From UBA966 sp046350355 (GTDB taxonomy: Bacteria; Planctomycetota; Phycisphaerae; Phycisphaerales; SM1A02), in the NCBI GenBank assembly GCA_046350355.1, contig JAXMAN010000001.1, positions 806,001 to 870,000 on the forward strand: DNA of 64,000 bases, read 5' to 3'. Both the position numbers and the translations under genes were made by a program. Below are positions 42,716 to 50,974 of the stretch, one piece after another (the first letter of the stretch is position 1; the number at the start of each line of letters is the position of its first letter). The notes under the pieces were generated by a model. The model worked only from the letters and a program-made list of their open reading frames with translations. It had not been told where the DNA came from and made no database searches.

Positions 42716-43878
42716 CCCGACTGCAGGCGTGCGTGGTCGGGGGAGGCCCGGCGGGCGCGGCGGTGGCATCGATGCTGGCGGCGCGCGGCTGGGAGACGAC
42801 GCTCCACGAACGCGCGCCGGGGCCGCGCCCCAAGTGCTGCGGCGAATGCCTGGCGCCACGCGCGCGCGGGCTGCTGCGCGCGCTCGGGCTGGAGGCGGCG
42901 CTGGAGGTCTCGCGCGCGCGGACGACGCGGGTGCGCGTGCATCGCGTGGGGGCGGAAGCGGCGGCCGCGGTTGAGGCGGGCGATGCCCGCGCGCACGCGC
43001 CGCGCGGCGTCGAGCAGGCGCTCGCCGGCGGCGAGGGGTTCGTCGTGCCGCGCGCGGAGTTCGACGAGGCGCTGCGCGCGCTCGCGCAGGCGCGCGGCGT
43101 GCGCGTGGTGCGCGGCGTCGCGGCGCGCATGGCGCCCGGATCCGCGGAGGCGCCCATGATCGAGTGCGGCGACGGCACGCATGCGCAGCCCGCGCTCGTC
43201 GTCGGCGCCGATGGCGCGGGCAGCGCGGTCGCGCGCGCGGCGGGGCTCGCGCCGCCGCGGCCGGGACGCAAGTTCGGCGTCGCGTGGACCTGGGAGCGCG
43301 GCGGCGCCGCGGCCGGCGAGGCGATGCCCGAAGGAACGATCGAGATGCTCGTCGCGCCGGGCGGCTACCTGGGGCTTGTGCGCCGCGGCGATGCGGTGCA
43401 TGCGGCCGCGCTGCTGGCGGCGCGCAGCGCGCTCGCGGGCACGCCCGCCGAGGTGGCCGAGGCCTTCGCGCGGCGGCATCCGCTGGTTCGCGCGCTCGCG
43501 CGCAGCGGCGCGCCGGTGCACGCGGGTGGCGCAGGGCCGCTGCCCTGGCGGCCGAGCGCGGTGGTGCGTGGCGGGGGCGTCGCGCTCGTCGGCGACGCCG
43601 CGGGCTACGCGGAGCCCTTCACCGGCGAGGGCATGGCCTGGGCCTTCGAGGGCGCGCTGCTGCTTGGCCAGGCGATCGACGCCTGCGGCGGCTGGAACGC
43701 GGCCGCCGCGCAGCGGTACGCCGCGCTGCACGCGCGCCACATCGGCCGCGCGCAGCGGCGCTGCCTGGCGCTCGCGGGCGTGCTCGAGCGTCCGCGCCTC
43801 TTCGCCGCGGCGCACGCAGCGGCACGCCTCTTTCCGCCCGCGCCGCGATGGCTGGCGCGGCAGGTGGCGGGCGCATGA
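42712..43878 (+). CDS. FAD-dependent oxidoreductase, geranylgeranyl reductase-like
   Basis: Flavoprotein of the p-hydroxybenzoate hydroxylase/geranylgeranyl reductase fold. The 388-residue product has the FAD loop VVGGGPAGAAVASML (residues 8-22), a CCGECL block near residue 40 as in geranylgeranyl reductases, LVVGADGAGSAVARAAG, and the second FAD motif ALVGDAAGYAEPFTGEGMAWA. It is sandwiched by overlaps: GTGA with alr and ATGA with the type III PKS. It is therefore the likely tailoring enzyme (hydroxylation or reduction) for the polyketide product. The substrate is unknown. Confidence 0.83.
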   Translation: MTRLQACVVGGGPAGAAVASMLAARGWETTLHERAPGPRPKCCGECLAPRARGLLRALGLEAALEVSRARTTRVRVHRVGAEAAAAVEAGDARAHAPRGVEQALAGGEGFVVPRAEFDEALRALAQARGVRVVRGVAARMAPGSAEAPMIECGDGTHAQPALVVGADGAGSAVARAAGLAPPRPGRKFGVAWTWERGGAAAGEAMPEGTIEMLVAPGGYLGLVRRGDAVHAAALLAARSALAGTPAEVAEAFARRHPLVRALARSGAPVHAGGAGPLPWRPSAVVRGGGVALVGDAAGYAEPFTGEGMAWAFEGALLLGQAIDACGGWNAAAAQRYAALHARHIGRAQRRCLALAGVLERPRLFAAAHAAARLFPPAPRWLARQVAGA

Positions 43879-44933
43879 GCGTCGCGGTGCTGCACATGCC
43901 TGGCACGGCGCTGCCGACGATGCGCTGGGAGCAGTCGCGCACCGCGCAGGAGCAGGCGAAGCTCTGGGGGCTCGCGGGCACCGAGCTCGCGCGCTGGGAG
44001 CGCATCGTGCGCGGCGCGGGCGTCGAGCGCCGCTGCGCCGTCGTCGAGCCCGGCGAGGCGATGCCGCTCACCACCGCGCAGCGCATGCAACGCTTCGCGC
44101 AGCACGCACCGCCGCTGGCGCACGCGGCCGCGCGCGACGCGCTCGCCAACGCCGGCGTGCGCGCGGACGAAGTCACCGACCTCGTCGTCGTGAGCTGCAC
44201 CGGCTTCCGCTCGCCGGGCGTGGGGCTCGAGCTTGCGGTGAGCCTGGGGCTCGATGCCGGCGTGCGCCATTCGCAGATCGGCTTCATGGGCTGCTTCGGC
44301 GGCGTCTGCGGCGCGCGCGCCGCGGCGGCGGTGGCGGGGGCGGATCCGCAGGCGGTCGTGCTGCTGGTCTGCATCGAGCTCTGCTCGCTGCACATGCGCG
44401 CGGACCGCACGCCGCAGAACCTGGTCGCGTGCGCGCTCTTCGCCGACGGCGCGGCGGCCGCGGTCGTCACGCAGCGCCCGCGCGCGCAGGGCGCGGTCGC
44501 GCGGCTGGACCTGGGCCGCAGCCGCGTGCTGCCGGGCACCGGCGACGCGATGACCTGGACGATCACCGACGCGGGCTTCGCGATGACGCTGGCGCGCGAG
44601 GTGCCCGGCGCGCTCGAGGGGTGCATCGGCGGCGTCGTCGCGGGCGACGCGGCGCTCGTCGTGCATCCCGGCGGCGCGGGGATCGTCGACGCGGTCGAGG
44701 CGGGCACGCGCGCGCTCGCGCCCGCGCCCGACGCGCGCAGCTACGAGGCCAGCCGCGCGGTCCTGCGCGAGCACGGCAACATGTCCAGCGGCTCGGTCTT
44801 CTTCGTGCTGCGCGAGCTGCTCGCCCGGGGCGTTCCCGTGGGCGCGCCGGGGTACCGGACGCGCATGGTGGCCTTCGGGCCGGGGCTGACCGTCGATTCG
44901 GTGGGCCTGCTGCCGCTGGCTGGCGTACCCTGA
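43875..44933 (+). CDS. Type III polyketide synthase
   Basis: Chalcone-synthase-fold enzyme that extends an acyl-CoA starter with malonyl units to a resorcinol, pyrone or similar ring. The 352-residue product has the complete triad: C140 in GFMGCFGGVCGA, H264 in ALVVHPGGAG and N302 in EHGNMSSGSV. The family Gly loop GPGLTVDS is near the end. Its ATG overlaps the oxidoreductase stop. No acyl-carrier or methyltransferase gene is adjacent, so the product (alkylresorcinol, quinone-like or pigment) is open. Confidence 0.9.
   Translation: MSVAVLHMPGTALPTMRWEQSRTAQEQAKLWGLAGTELARWERIVRGAGVERRCAVVEPGEAMPLTTAQRMQRFAQHAPPLAHAAARDALANAGVRADEVTDLVVVSCTGFRSPGVGLELAVSLGLDAGVRHSQIGFMGCFGGVCGARAAAAVAGADPQAVVLLVCIELCSLHMRADRTPQNLVACALFADGAAAAVVTQRPRAQGAVARLDLGRSRVLPGTGDAMTWTITDAGFAMTLAREVPGALEGCIGGVVAGDAALVVHPGGAGIVDAVEAGTRALAPAPDARSYEASRAVLREHGNMSSGSVFFVLRELLARGVPVGAPGYRTRMVAFGPGLTVDSVGLLPLAGVP
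44926..44931 (+). promoter_or_regulatory. -10 box, possible leaderless promoter of mqnA
   Basis: TACCCT, 9 nt before the ATG at 44941, overlapping the end of the polyketide synthase gene. Confidence 0.45.
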
Positions 44934-44940
44934 TCGATCC

Positions 44941-45828
44941 ATGACCACCCTGGCGGCACCGACGCCCGACTCGCCCGCGACGCGCGCTCCCGCGGCGCCC
45001 GCGGCCGGCGCCCAGACCGTGCGCGCCGGCGTCGTGAACTACATCAACACGCTGCCGCTGATCGACGGGCTCGCCGGGCTCGCGGGGCTGCAGCTTCGGC
45101 CCGAGGTGCCCTCGCGGCTGGTGGAACTGCTCGCCTCGGGCGAGGTGGACATCGCGCTCTGCTCGGCCGTGGACGTGGTGCTTTCGCCCGTGCCGCTGCT
45201 GGTCGTGCCGGTGGGCATGCTTGGCTGCGCCGGCGAGACGCTCACGGTGCGCCTCTTCGCGCGCACGCCGCTGGAGCAGGTGCGCACGCTCGCCGCGGAC
45301 CAGGACAGCCACACCTCGCGCGCGCTGGCGCAGCTGCTGCTGCGCGAGCGCTTCGGCACCGCGCCGCGCGTGATCGACTACGACCGCCGCCGCGGCCCGC
45401 GCGATCCCGAGGCGGACGCGATGCTCCTCATCGGCGACAAGGTCATCAACGACGCGCCCGACGCGCGCACCTGGCCGCACCAGCTCGACCTGGGCGAGGC
45501 GTGGCACGCGTGGACGGGGCTGCCCTTCGTCTTCGCGACCTGGTTCATCCGCGCCGACGCGCCCGAGCCGCTGCGCGCGCGCCTGCGCACCGTCGCGCGC
45601 GTCCTCGACCACCAGCGCCGCCACAACCGCGAGCGCATCGACGGCATCGTCGCGTGCGAGGCCGCCGCGCACGGCTGGCCCGCCGCCACCGCCCGCCGCT
45701 ACCTGCGCGAGCTGCTGCGCTTCGACCTGGACGCGCCCGCGCGCCAGGGGCTCGAGCTCTTCCTGCAGCGCGCGCACGCCGCCGGCGTGATCCCCGCGCC
45801 CGCGCCGCTGCGCACCTTCGACTGGTAG
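44941..45828 (+). CDS. mqnA: Chorismate dehydratase (futalosine pathway)
   Basis: First enzyme of the futalosine menaquinone pathway, making 3-enolpyruvyl-benzoate from chorismate. The 295-residue product has a Thr/Pro/Ala-rich N-terminus (to ~28), then RAGVVNYINTLPLIDGL, LASGEVDIALCSAVDVV and 'LFARTPLEQVRTLAADQDSHTS', with the two-lobed substrate-binding-protein fold typical of MqnA. It follows the type III PKS by 7 bp, so quinone and polyketide genes are adjacent. No other mqn gene is present in the window. Confidence 0.85.
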   Translation: MTTLAAPTPDSPATRAPAAPAAGAQTVRAGVVNYINTLPLIDGLAGLAGLQLRPEVPSRLVELLASGEVDIALCSAVDVVLSPVPLLVVPVGMLGCAGETLTVRLFARTPLEQVRTLAADQDSHTSRALAQLLLRERFGTAPRVIDYDRRRGPRDPEADAMLLIGDKVINDAPDARTWPHQLDLGEAWHAWTGLPFVFATWFIRADAPEPLRARLRTVARVLDHQRRHNRERIDGIVACEAAAHGWPAATARRYLRELLRFDLDAPARQGLELFLQRAHAAGVIPAPAPLRTFDW

Positions 45829-45853
45829 CGCGGCGGGCGCACCACCCGCACGC

Positions 45854-47515
45854 ATGCCCGCTCCCGCACGCTTCCGCACCGCCGACCTCGCGCAGCTCTG
45901 GGAGCAGACGCGCTTCGCGCCCGCGCGCACCCGCGCCCGCATGATGCAGGACGCCGAGGCCTTCGCCGCGGAGATCGATCCGGCTGCGGGGTACGCGCCC
46001 GCGCTCGTGGTCGAGCGCGTCACCCGCTACCGCCCCGACCACGCGGCGCAGGGCGAGGCGCTCGTGGGCGCGGCGCTGGTCGCCGACCTGGCCGCCTTCG
46101 TACTGCGCACGAGCCGCGAGGTGCCCGGCGATCCCGGCGAGCGCGGCGGCGCGGTGCCGCTCGCGGAGCTCGCGCGCACGCTGGGCGTCGCCGAGCGCTC
46201 GCTCGCGCGCTACCGCGAGGAAGGGCTCTTCATGCATCACGTGCGCTTCCCCGACGGGCGCGTGCGCGTGGCCTGCTATGCGGACGCGCTCGCGGCGTTC
46301 CGGGCGCGCAACGAGGGACGGCTCGCGCGCGCCGGACGCACCGGGCGCATCGACGCGCAGGGCCGCCGCACGCTGGAGGCGCGCGCGCTCGAGCGGTGCG
46401 CGCAGGGGGCGGCATCGCTGCACGCGCTGGCGAACGCGCTCGCGCCGGAGCTGGGACGCAGCCCGCGCGCGGTGCGCACGGCGCTCGAGGGCATGCCCGC
46501 GGTGCTCGAGGCGCTGGACGCGCGCGCGGCGGGGGCGGGCGCCGGCGCGGGGGCGGGCGCGGGAGCATCGCGCGCGGCACGCGCCGCCAGCGCGACCGGC
46601 GCACCCACCGCGGCGCAGCGTGCGCGGCTGCGGGCGCAGGCCGACCGACTGCGCATGGCGCTCGCGGGCGTCGAGGCGGTGGAGCTGCCGATCTTCGCGC
46701 TGGAGGACGCGGCCGCGAGCGTGCTCGGCCCGCCCGCCGTGCGCGAGGGGCTGCCGATCGGCCCCTTCGAGCTTCCCACGGTGCGCGCGCGCATTGCGGG
46801 CGCGCCGCGCGCCCCCGCGCGCGGCGCGGAGCAGGCGGCCGCGCGGCCGGGCGTCGATCCCAGCGTCGCGCGGCTGGTGGCCTCGCACTTCCTGATCTGG
46901 CGCGCGGTGCAGGGGCTGCAGGCCTTCCCGCGCACGCCGGCGCTCGCGGCGCTGGACGCGGTCGAGACGGACCTGCGCTGGGCGCACCGGCTGCGCCGCG
47001 CGCTGGTCGAGGAGGCGCTCCCCGGCGCGCTCGCCGGCTGCATGCAGCGCATCGGCGTCCCCTGGACGCGGGTGCCCGCGCCCGCGCAGCGCGCGTGGGC
47101 GTGCTTCGCGATCGCCGAGGCGGGCCGCGTCCTGGCGCAGGCGCGTCCGACGATGACGAGCTTCGAGGACCTGCGCCCCGAGCGCGCGGTCCTGCTGGCG
47201 ATCGAGCGCGCCATCGCGCGCGAGGGCGCCGCGCCCACGCCGCCGCCCGCGCGCCCGGACGAGCAGCGCGAGAGCGCCGACGCCGCGCTCGCGGCGATCG
47301 TCCCCTGGGGCGGCGTCGTCGAGTGCGGCGACGCGCTCGTCGCGCCCGCGCGCGCCGCCGGGGGCGAGGCGCTCGCGGTCCTCGCCGCGCGCTACGGCTT
47401 CGATGGCGCGCCGCCGCTGCGCTTCGAGGAGCTCGCGCGCCGACTGCGCACCAGCGCGCCCGCCGCCTGCGCGCGCACCTACGCCGCGCTGGCGACGGTC
47501 GGCGCGGGGCGCTGA
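45854..47515 (+). CDS. Putative sigma-factor-like/DNA-binding protein, degenerate
   Basis: Not firmly assigned. The 553-residue protein has a helix-turn-helix candidate at about 101-125 (VPLAELARTLGVAERSLARY) followed by FPDGRVRV, like MerR-type or planctomycete sigma-like proteins. It has a Gly-Ala run near 233-243 and, at the very end, RYGFDGAPPLRFEELARRL, which resembles sigma-70 region 4 ('RYGLDG..P.TLEEIG..L'). The usual following 'RVRQIE' helix is replaced by ACARTYAAL, so promoter recognition may be lost. It starts 26 bp after mqnA. The role is unknown. Confidence 0.6.
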   Translation: MPAPARFRTADLAQLWEQTRFAPARTRARMMQDAEAFAAEIDPAAGYAPALVVERVTRYRPDHAAQGEALVGAALVADLAAFVLRTSREVPGDPGERGGAVPLAELARTLGVAERSLARYREEGLFMHHVRFPDGRVRVACYADALAAFRARNEGRLARAGRTGRIDAQGRRTLEARALERCAQGAASLHALANALAPELGRSPRAVRTALEGMPAVLEALDARAAGAGAGAGAGAGASRAARAASATGAPTAAQRARLRAQADRLRMALAGVEAVELPIFALEDAAASVLGPPAVREGLPIGPFELPTVRARIAGAPRAPARGAEQAAARPGVDPSVARLVASHFLIWRAVQGLQAFPRTPALAALDAVETDLRWAHRLRRALVEEALPGALAGCMQRIGVPWTRVPAPAQRAWACFAIAEAGRVLAQARPTMTSFEDLRPERAVLLAIERAIAREGAAPTPPPARPDEQRESADAALAAIVPWGGVVECGDALVAPARAAGGEALAVLAARYGFDGAPPLRFEELARRLRTSAPAACARTYAALATVGAGR

Positions 47516-47555
47516 TCCCGCGCGCCGCGCGCCGCGCGCCACCACCCGTGCACGC

Positions 47556-47589
47556 AAAAACACAGCCACCCGCACGAGGCGGGTGGCTG
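47556..47589 (-). terminator. Intrinsic terminator of rplM-rpsI
   Basis: 11-bp stem (47563-47573 with 47579-47589) and a 5-base loop. TGTTTTTG follows on the minus strand. Confidence 0.9.
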
Positions 47590-47634
47590 GAGGAGTCGTG
47601 GTCGCGGCAGCGGGCGTCGTCGCCCGTGACCGGC

Positions 47635-48072
47635 TCAGCGCTTGCTGAACTGGTAGCGGCGGCGGGCGCCGGCCTGGCCGTACTTCTTGCGCTCGACCTT
47701 GCGGGCGTCGCGGGTCAGGAAGCCGTGCTCGCGCAGGATGGGCTCGAGGCCCGGGTCGTAGTTGAGGAGCGCGCGGGCGAGGCCCATGATCATCGCGCCG
47801 GCCTGGCCGGTGAAGCCGCCGCCGACGAGGCCCGCGGTGACATCGACCTTGCCCTTGGTGCTGGTCTTCTCCAGCACGGCGAGGACGGCCTTGCGGTCGC
47901 GGTCCTCGGTGAGGTAGTCGTCCAGCGGCTTCTCGTTCATCATGATGGCGCCGGCGCCGGGGCGGACGCGCACGCGCGCGATCGCGGTCTTGCGGCGGCC
48001 CGTTCCCCAGAACCAGCCCTTCGAGTCAGGGCCCTTGGTGGCGGTGGTCTTCGTCAGCGTCTCGGTGGTCAT
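47635..48072 (-). CDS. rpsI: 30S ribosomal protein uS9
   Basis: Small-subunit head protein whose C-terminal tail reaches the P-site tRNA. The 145-residue product has GTGRRKTAIARVRVRPG, VDVTAGLVGGGFTGQAGAM, GLARALLNYDP and the end KYGQAGARRRYQFSKR, with the invariant SKR tail. The N-terminal ~20 residues are a Thr/Lys extension. It lies 29 bp after rplM, the universal L13-S9 pair, and is followed by a strong terminator. Confidence 0.97.
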   Translation of the reverse strand: MTTETLTKTTATKGPDSKGWFWGTGRRKTAIARVRVRPGAGAIMMNEKPLDDYLTEDRDRKAVLAVLEKTSTKGKVDVTAGLVGGGFTGQAGAMIMGLARALLNYDPGLEPILREHGFLTRDARKVERKKYGQAGARRRYQFSKR

Positions 48073-48101
48073 CGGTCAGGTATCCGTGAGGTGCGTTCGG
48101 T

Positions 48102-48551
48102 TCAGCGGCGGGCGCTCGCGAAGTCCAGCGCCTTGGGCTGCTGCGCGGTCTGGCCATGGTCGGTGCCCTTGATCACGCGCAGGTTGCGCGCGATGCGGCG
48201 GCCGAGGCGGCCGCGGGGCAGCATGCGGGTGATCGCCTCCTCGACGACCAGCTCCGGACGGGTCGCCATGAGCGACTCGTAGGTGCGGACCTTGAGGCCG
48301 CCCGGGTAGCCGCTCCAGCGCTTGATGCTCTTCTGCGCGAGCTTGTTGCCCGTGAGCTTGATCTTGTCCGCATTCGTGACGATGACGCAGTCGCCGTTGA
48401 GGACGTTCGGCGTGTACTGGGGGCGGTGCTTGCCCATGAGGACGGTCGCGACCTCGGTGGCGAGGCGGCCCAGGATCATGTCCTTGGCATCGACGACGTG
48501 CCAGGTCGTGGTGACCTCGGCGGCCTTGAGGTGAGTGGTCTGACGGGGCAT
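48102..48551 (-). CDS. rplM: 50S ribosomal protein uL13
   Basis: Early-assembly large-subunit protein. The 149-residue product has WHVVDAKDMILGRLATEVA, GDCVIVTNADKIKLTGNK, SGYPGGLKVRTYESLMATRPE and the 'MLPRGRLGRRIARNLRV' block. A promoter with a consensus -35 lies 49 bp before the ATG, and AAGGA is the ribosome site. It forms an operon with rpsI. Confidence 0.97.
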   Translation of the reverse strand: MPRQTTHLKAAEVTTTWHVVDAKDMILGRLATEVATVLMGKHRPQYTPNVLNGDCVIVTNADKIKLTGNKLAQKSIKRWSGYPGGLKVRTYESLMATRPELVVEEAITRMLPRGRLGRRIARNLRVIKGTDHGQTAQQPKALDFASARR

Positions 48552-48599
48552 ATGAGAAGTCCTTTGCAGCGCCCGTGGGATCCGGGCGGAGAATCGCCA

Positions 48600-48627
48600 A
48601 AGATAGGGGATTTCGCGTTTCTGTCAA
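48600..48627 (-). promoter_or_regulatory. Sigma-70-type promoter of rplM-rpsI
   Basis: Minus-strand TTGACA (48622-48627, perfect -35), 16-bp spacer, TATCTT (48600-48605), 49 bp before the rplM ATG. Confidence 0.78.
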
Positions 48628-48743
48628 GCGGCTTGGAGGGCGTGCCGACGGACTGCGAGGGCCCTGGAAGCGCCCCTGCAGGGGGTCGCGCGGGCCCTGC
48701 GGCGCCCGCCGTGCGGGCGCGCTTTGGGGTTCCTCCGCACGGG

Positions 48744-48749
48744 TAGGCT
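48744..48749 (+). promoter_or_regulatory. -10 box, probable leaderless promoter (CPBP protease gene)
   Basis: TAGGCT, 10 nt before the ATG at 48760. Confidence 0.5.
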
Positions 48750-48759
48750 TCCGCCGCAC

Positions 48760-50214
48760 ATGACGCGCTTCGCTCGCCAAAACCTCGTCGCTTGGGCTGT
48801 CATTGGGGCGTTTTCGGTCCTTTTCATGTTGCCCGCGCTGCACCTCCCCACGGGAGCGAAGGAGGAGGCACCCGAGGCAAGCGGCGAGATCACGATGCAG
48901 CAGCGGCTGCTGGTGCGCGTGATCGATGCGACCGCCGGGCTGCGGCCCGAAGCGAACGCGCATCAACTGTTATTGGGCCTGGGAAACTCCGTGCCGCCGG
49001 CGAGCGCGGAGAATCCGGGCGAGGACCTGGGCAACGCGGCGATCCTCGCGCGCCTGGGTTCCGTGGAGGGCAGCAAGGACTCCGCGATCGCGCGCCTGGA
49101 CGCGCTGCAGAAGTCCATCTCCGACGGCAAGGCGCAGGCGACGCCGGAGTTCCTGACGCTGCTGGGGGATGTCCGCGCCGCGGTGCTCGCGACGAAGGCG
49201 CCGGGACCGGGCGAGGTCGGCGCGGACGCCGCGCATCGCATCGAAGCAGCACTCGGCGATGTCGGCACGGGACTTGTCGCGCAGGCCAATGGCGATGCCG
49301 AGGGCCTCGCCGCGCTCGCGAACCGAGCGACGCCGGCGCTCATCGCGCTGCTGCTCTTCATCGTGCTCGCGCTGGTGCTCGGGCTCGTCGGCCTGGCGGT
49401 GCTGGCGACCTTCGTCGTCCAGGTCCTGCGCGGCCGCACCAACGGCGCCGGACCGAGCGCGCGCGAGTGGTCGCCGGTCTACGCCGAGATGTTCGCGGTC
49501 TGGATGGGGCTCTACTGGTGCCTCAACCGCCTCCCGGACATCGCGATGGACTTCCTGCAGTCGCGTGGGATCGTGGAGTCGGGCTGGCACAGCGCGCTGG
49601 GCCTGAACGGCGCGCTGGCGCTCTCCGTCGCGATCAGCGTCGTCGCCGCGCTCGCGGCCATCTGGTGGGGGGTGCGCCGCGGCCTGAGCTGGCCGACGAT
49701 CCGCTCGGGCATCGCGCTCACCCGATTCCGCGGCTCGGATCTGGCGTGGGGATTCCTCTGCTACTGCATGGGCATCGCGCTGCTGGCCGTCGGCGTCGTC
49801 GTGAGCGCCGTGCTCACCGCGCTCTTCGGCTCGGGCGCATCGCAGCCCTCGCACCCGATCCAGCAGGTCATCGAGCAGGCGGGCCCGCTGGGCCTGGGCC
49901 TCACCTTCGTGATCGCCAGCGTCTGCGCCCCGATCTTCGAGGAGATGTTCTTCCGCGGCGCGCTCTACCGGAACCTCGAGGACATGTGCTCCGGCGCGGG
50001 TCGCCTGGCCGCGGTCGTGGTCGCGACGGTCGTGAGCAGCGTCCTCTTCGCGGCGATCCACCCGCAGGGGCTCCTCTTCGTGCCGGTGCTGGGCTCGCTC
50101 GCCGTCGCCTTCTGCCTCATGCGCGAGTGGCGCGGAAGCATCAACGCGGGCATCGTGGCGCACGCGCTCAACAACGGCGTGATCCTGCTGCTCAACGTGA
50201 TGCTGCTGCGCTAG
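48760..50214 (+). CDS. CPBP-family intramembrane metalloprotease
   Basis: Polytopic membrane protein of the CAAX protease/bacteriocin-processing (Abi) family. The 484-residue product has a signal-anchor-like N-terminus, a ~150-residue soluble segment of unknown role (about 30-190), then about seven membrane helices. The catalytic motifs are at the C-terminal end: EEMFFRGALYR, FAAIHPQG and HALNNG. The N-terminal soluble region is unusual for the family and could be a periplasmic sensor. The ATG at 48760 is preferred since a TAGGCT box lies 10 nt before it. Confidence 0.85.
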   Translation: MTRFARQNLVAWAVIGAFSVLFMLPALHLPTGAKEEAPEASGEITMQQRLLVRVIDATAGLRPEANAHQLLLGLGNSVPPASAENPGEDLGNAAILARLGSVEGSKDSAIARLDALQKSISDGKAQATPEFLTLLGDVRAAVLATKAPGPGEVGADAAHRIEAALGDVGTGLVAQANGDAEGLAALANRATPALIALLLFIVLALVLGLVGLAVLATFVVQVLRGRTNGAGPSAREWSPVYAEMFAVWMGLYWCLNRLPDIAMDFLQSRGIVESGWHSALGLNGALALSVAISVVAALAAIWWGVRRGLSWPTIRSGIALTRFRGSDLAWGFLCYCMGIALLAVGVVVSAVLTALFGSGASQPSHPIQQVIEQAGPLGLGLTFVIASVCAPIFEEMFFRGALYRNLEDMCSGAGRLAAVVVATVVSSVLFAAIHPQGLLFVPVLGSLAVAFCLMREWRGSINAGIVAHALNNGVILLLNVMLLR

Positions 50215-50238
50215 CCGCCCGCCGTCGGCGCGCGCCGC

Positions 50239-50868
50239 TCAGTCCTGCAGCTCGACCGTCCAGTACGCCTCGTCCAGGAAGGCCTTCCAGGACTGGTACT
50301 TGCGGCTGCCCAGGCGCAGCGTGATCGCGGGGTTGCGCTTGGGGCGCACCGGATCGCGGATGAGGCGCATGCGCGCCTGCGAGGGGGTGCGGCCGCCCTT
50401 GCGCGCGTTGCAGGTGACGCACGCGCAGACCAGGTTGGTCCACGCGTTGCCGCCGCCCTGCACGCGCGGGACGACGTGGTCCAGCGTGAGCTCGCGGGTC
50501 GAGAAGTGCTTGCCGCAGTACTGGCAGCGGTTGCCGTCGCGGGCGTAGATGTTGCGGCGGTTGAGCTTCACCGGCTCGCGCGGCAGGCGCTCGTACCCCA
50601 GCAGGCGGATGATCTTGGGCACCGCGAGCACCAGGCTGGGCGTGGTGACCCAATCGTGCTCGGCGTGCTCGAACTGCCGCTGGAACTCCGCGGCCTCCGC
50701 CCAGGAATGGAAGGAATAGCTGGTGTAGCTGCCCGCCTCCGGGCTGATGACCTCCGCGGCTCCCTTGACCAGGAGCGTGAAGGCCCGGCGCGCGTCGACC
50801 ACTCGGACCGCGCTGTACATCTTGTTGAGAACCAGTACGCGAGCATCCAGCGCGCTCGCCACAGTCAT
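50239..50868 (-). CDS. HNH endonuclease-family protein
   Basis: The 209-residue product has a conserved N-terminal block (VLVLNKMYSAVRVVDARRAF, then TLLVKG) and a C-terminal HNH nuclease with two zinc-type CxxC pairs. These are CQYCGKHFSTRELTLDHVVPR, split here as CQYC.. and ..LTLDHVVPR, and CVTCNARKGGRTP. Proteins of this exact layout are widespread in cyanobacteria, planctomycetes and others as stand-alone genes, with no known restriction partner. AGGAGG lies 6 nt before the ATG; a TACACT box (50910-50915) lies 41 nt before it. Confidence 0.85.
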   Translation of the reverse strand: MTVASALDARVLVLNKMYSAVRVVDARRAFTLLVKGAAEVISPEAGSYTSYSFHSWAEAAEFQRQFEHAEHDWVTTPSLVLAVPKIIRLLGYERLPREPVKLNRRNIYARDGNRCQYCGKHFSTRELTLDHVVPRVQGGGNAWTNLVCACVTCNARKGGRTPSQARMRLIRDPVRPKRNPAITLRLGSRKYQSWKAFLDEAYWTVELQD

Positions 50869-50909
50869 CCGTGTCCTCCTGACGGTCGGATCCTCCGACC
50901 CGACGGCAA

Positions 50910-50915
50910 AGTGTA
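50910..50915 (-). promoter_or_regulatory. -10 box upstream of the HNH gene
   Basis: TACACT on the minus strand, 41 nt before the ATG. This transcript has a leader with AGGAGG. Confidence 0.45.
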
Positions 50916-50974
50916 GCGCCGCAGGAGCCCAAGTCCAGCGTGCGAGCGGGGGTCGTGGTCCGCGAAGCTCGCGC

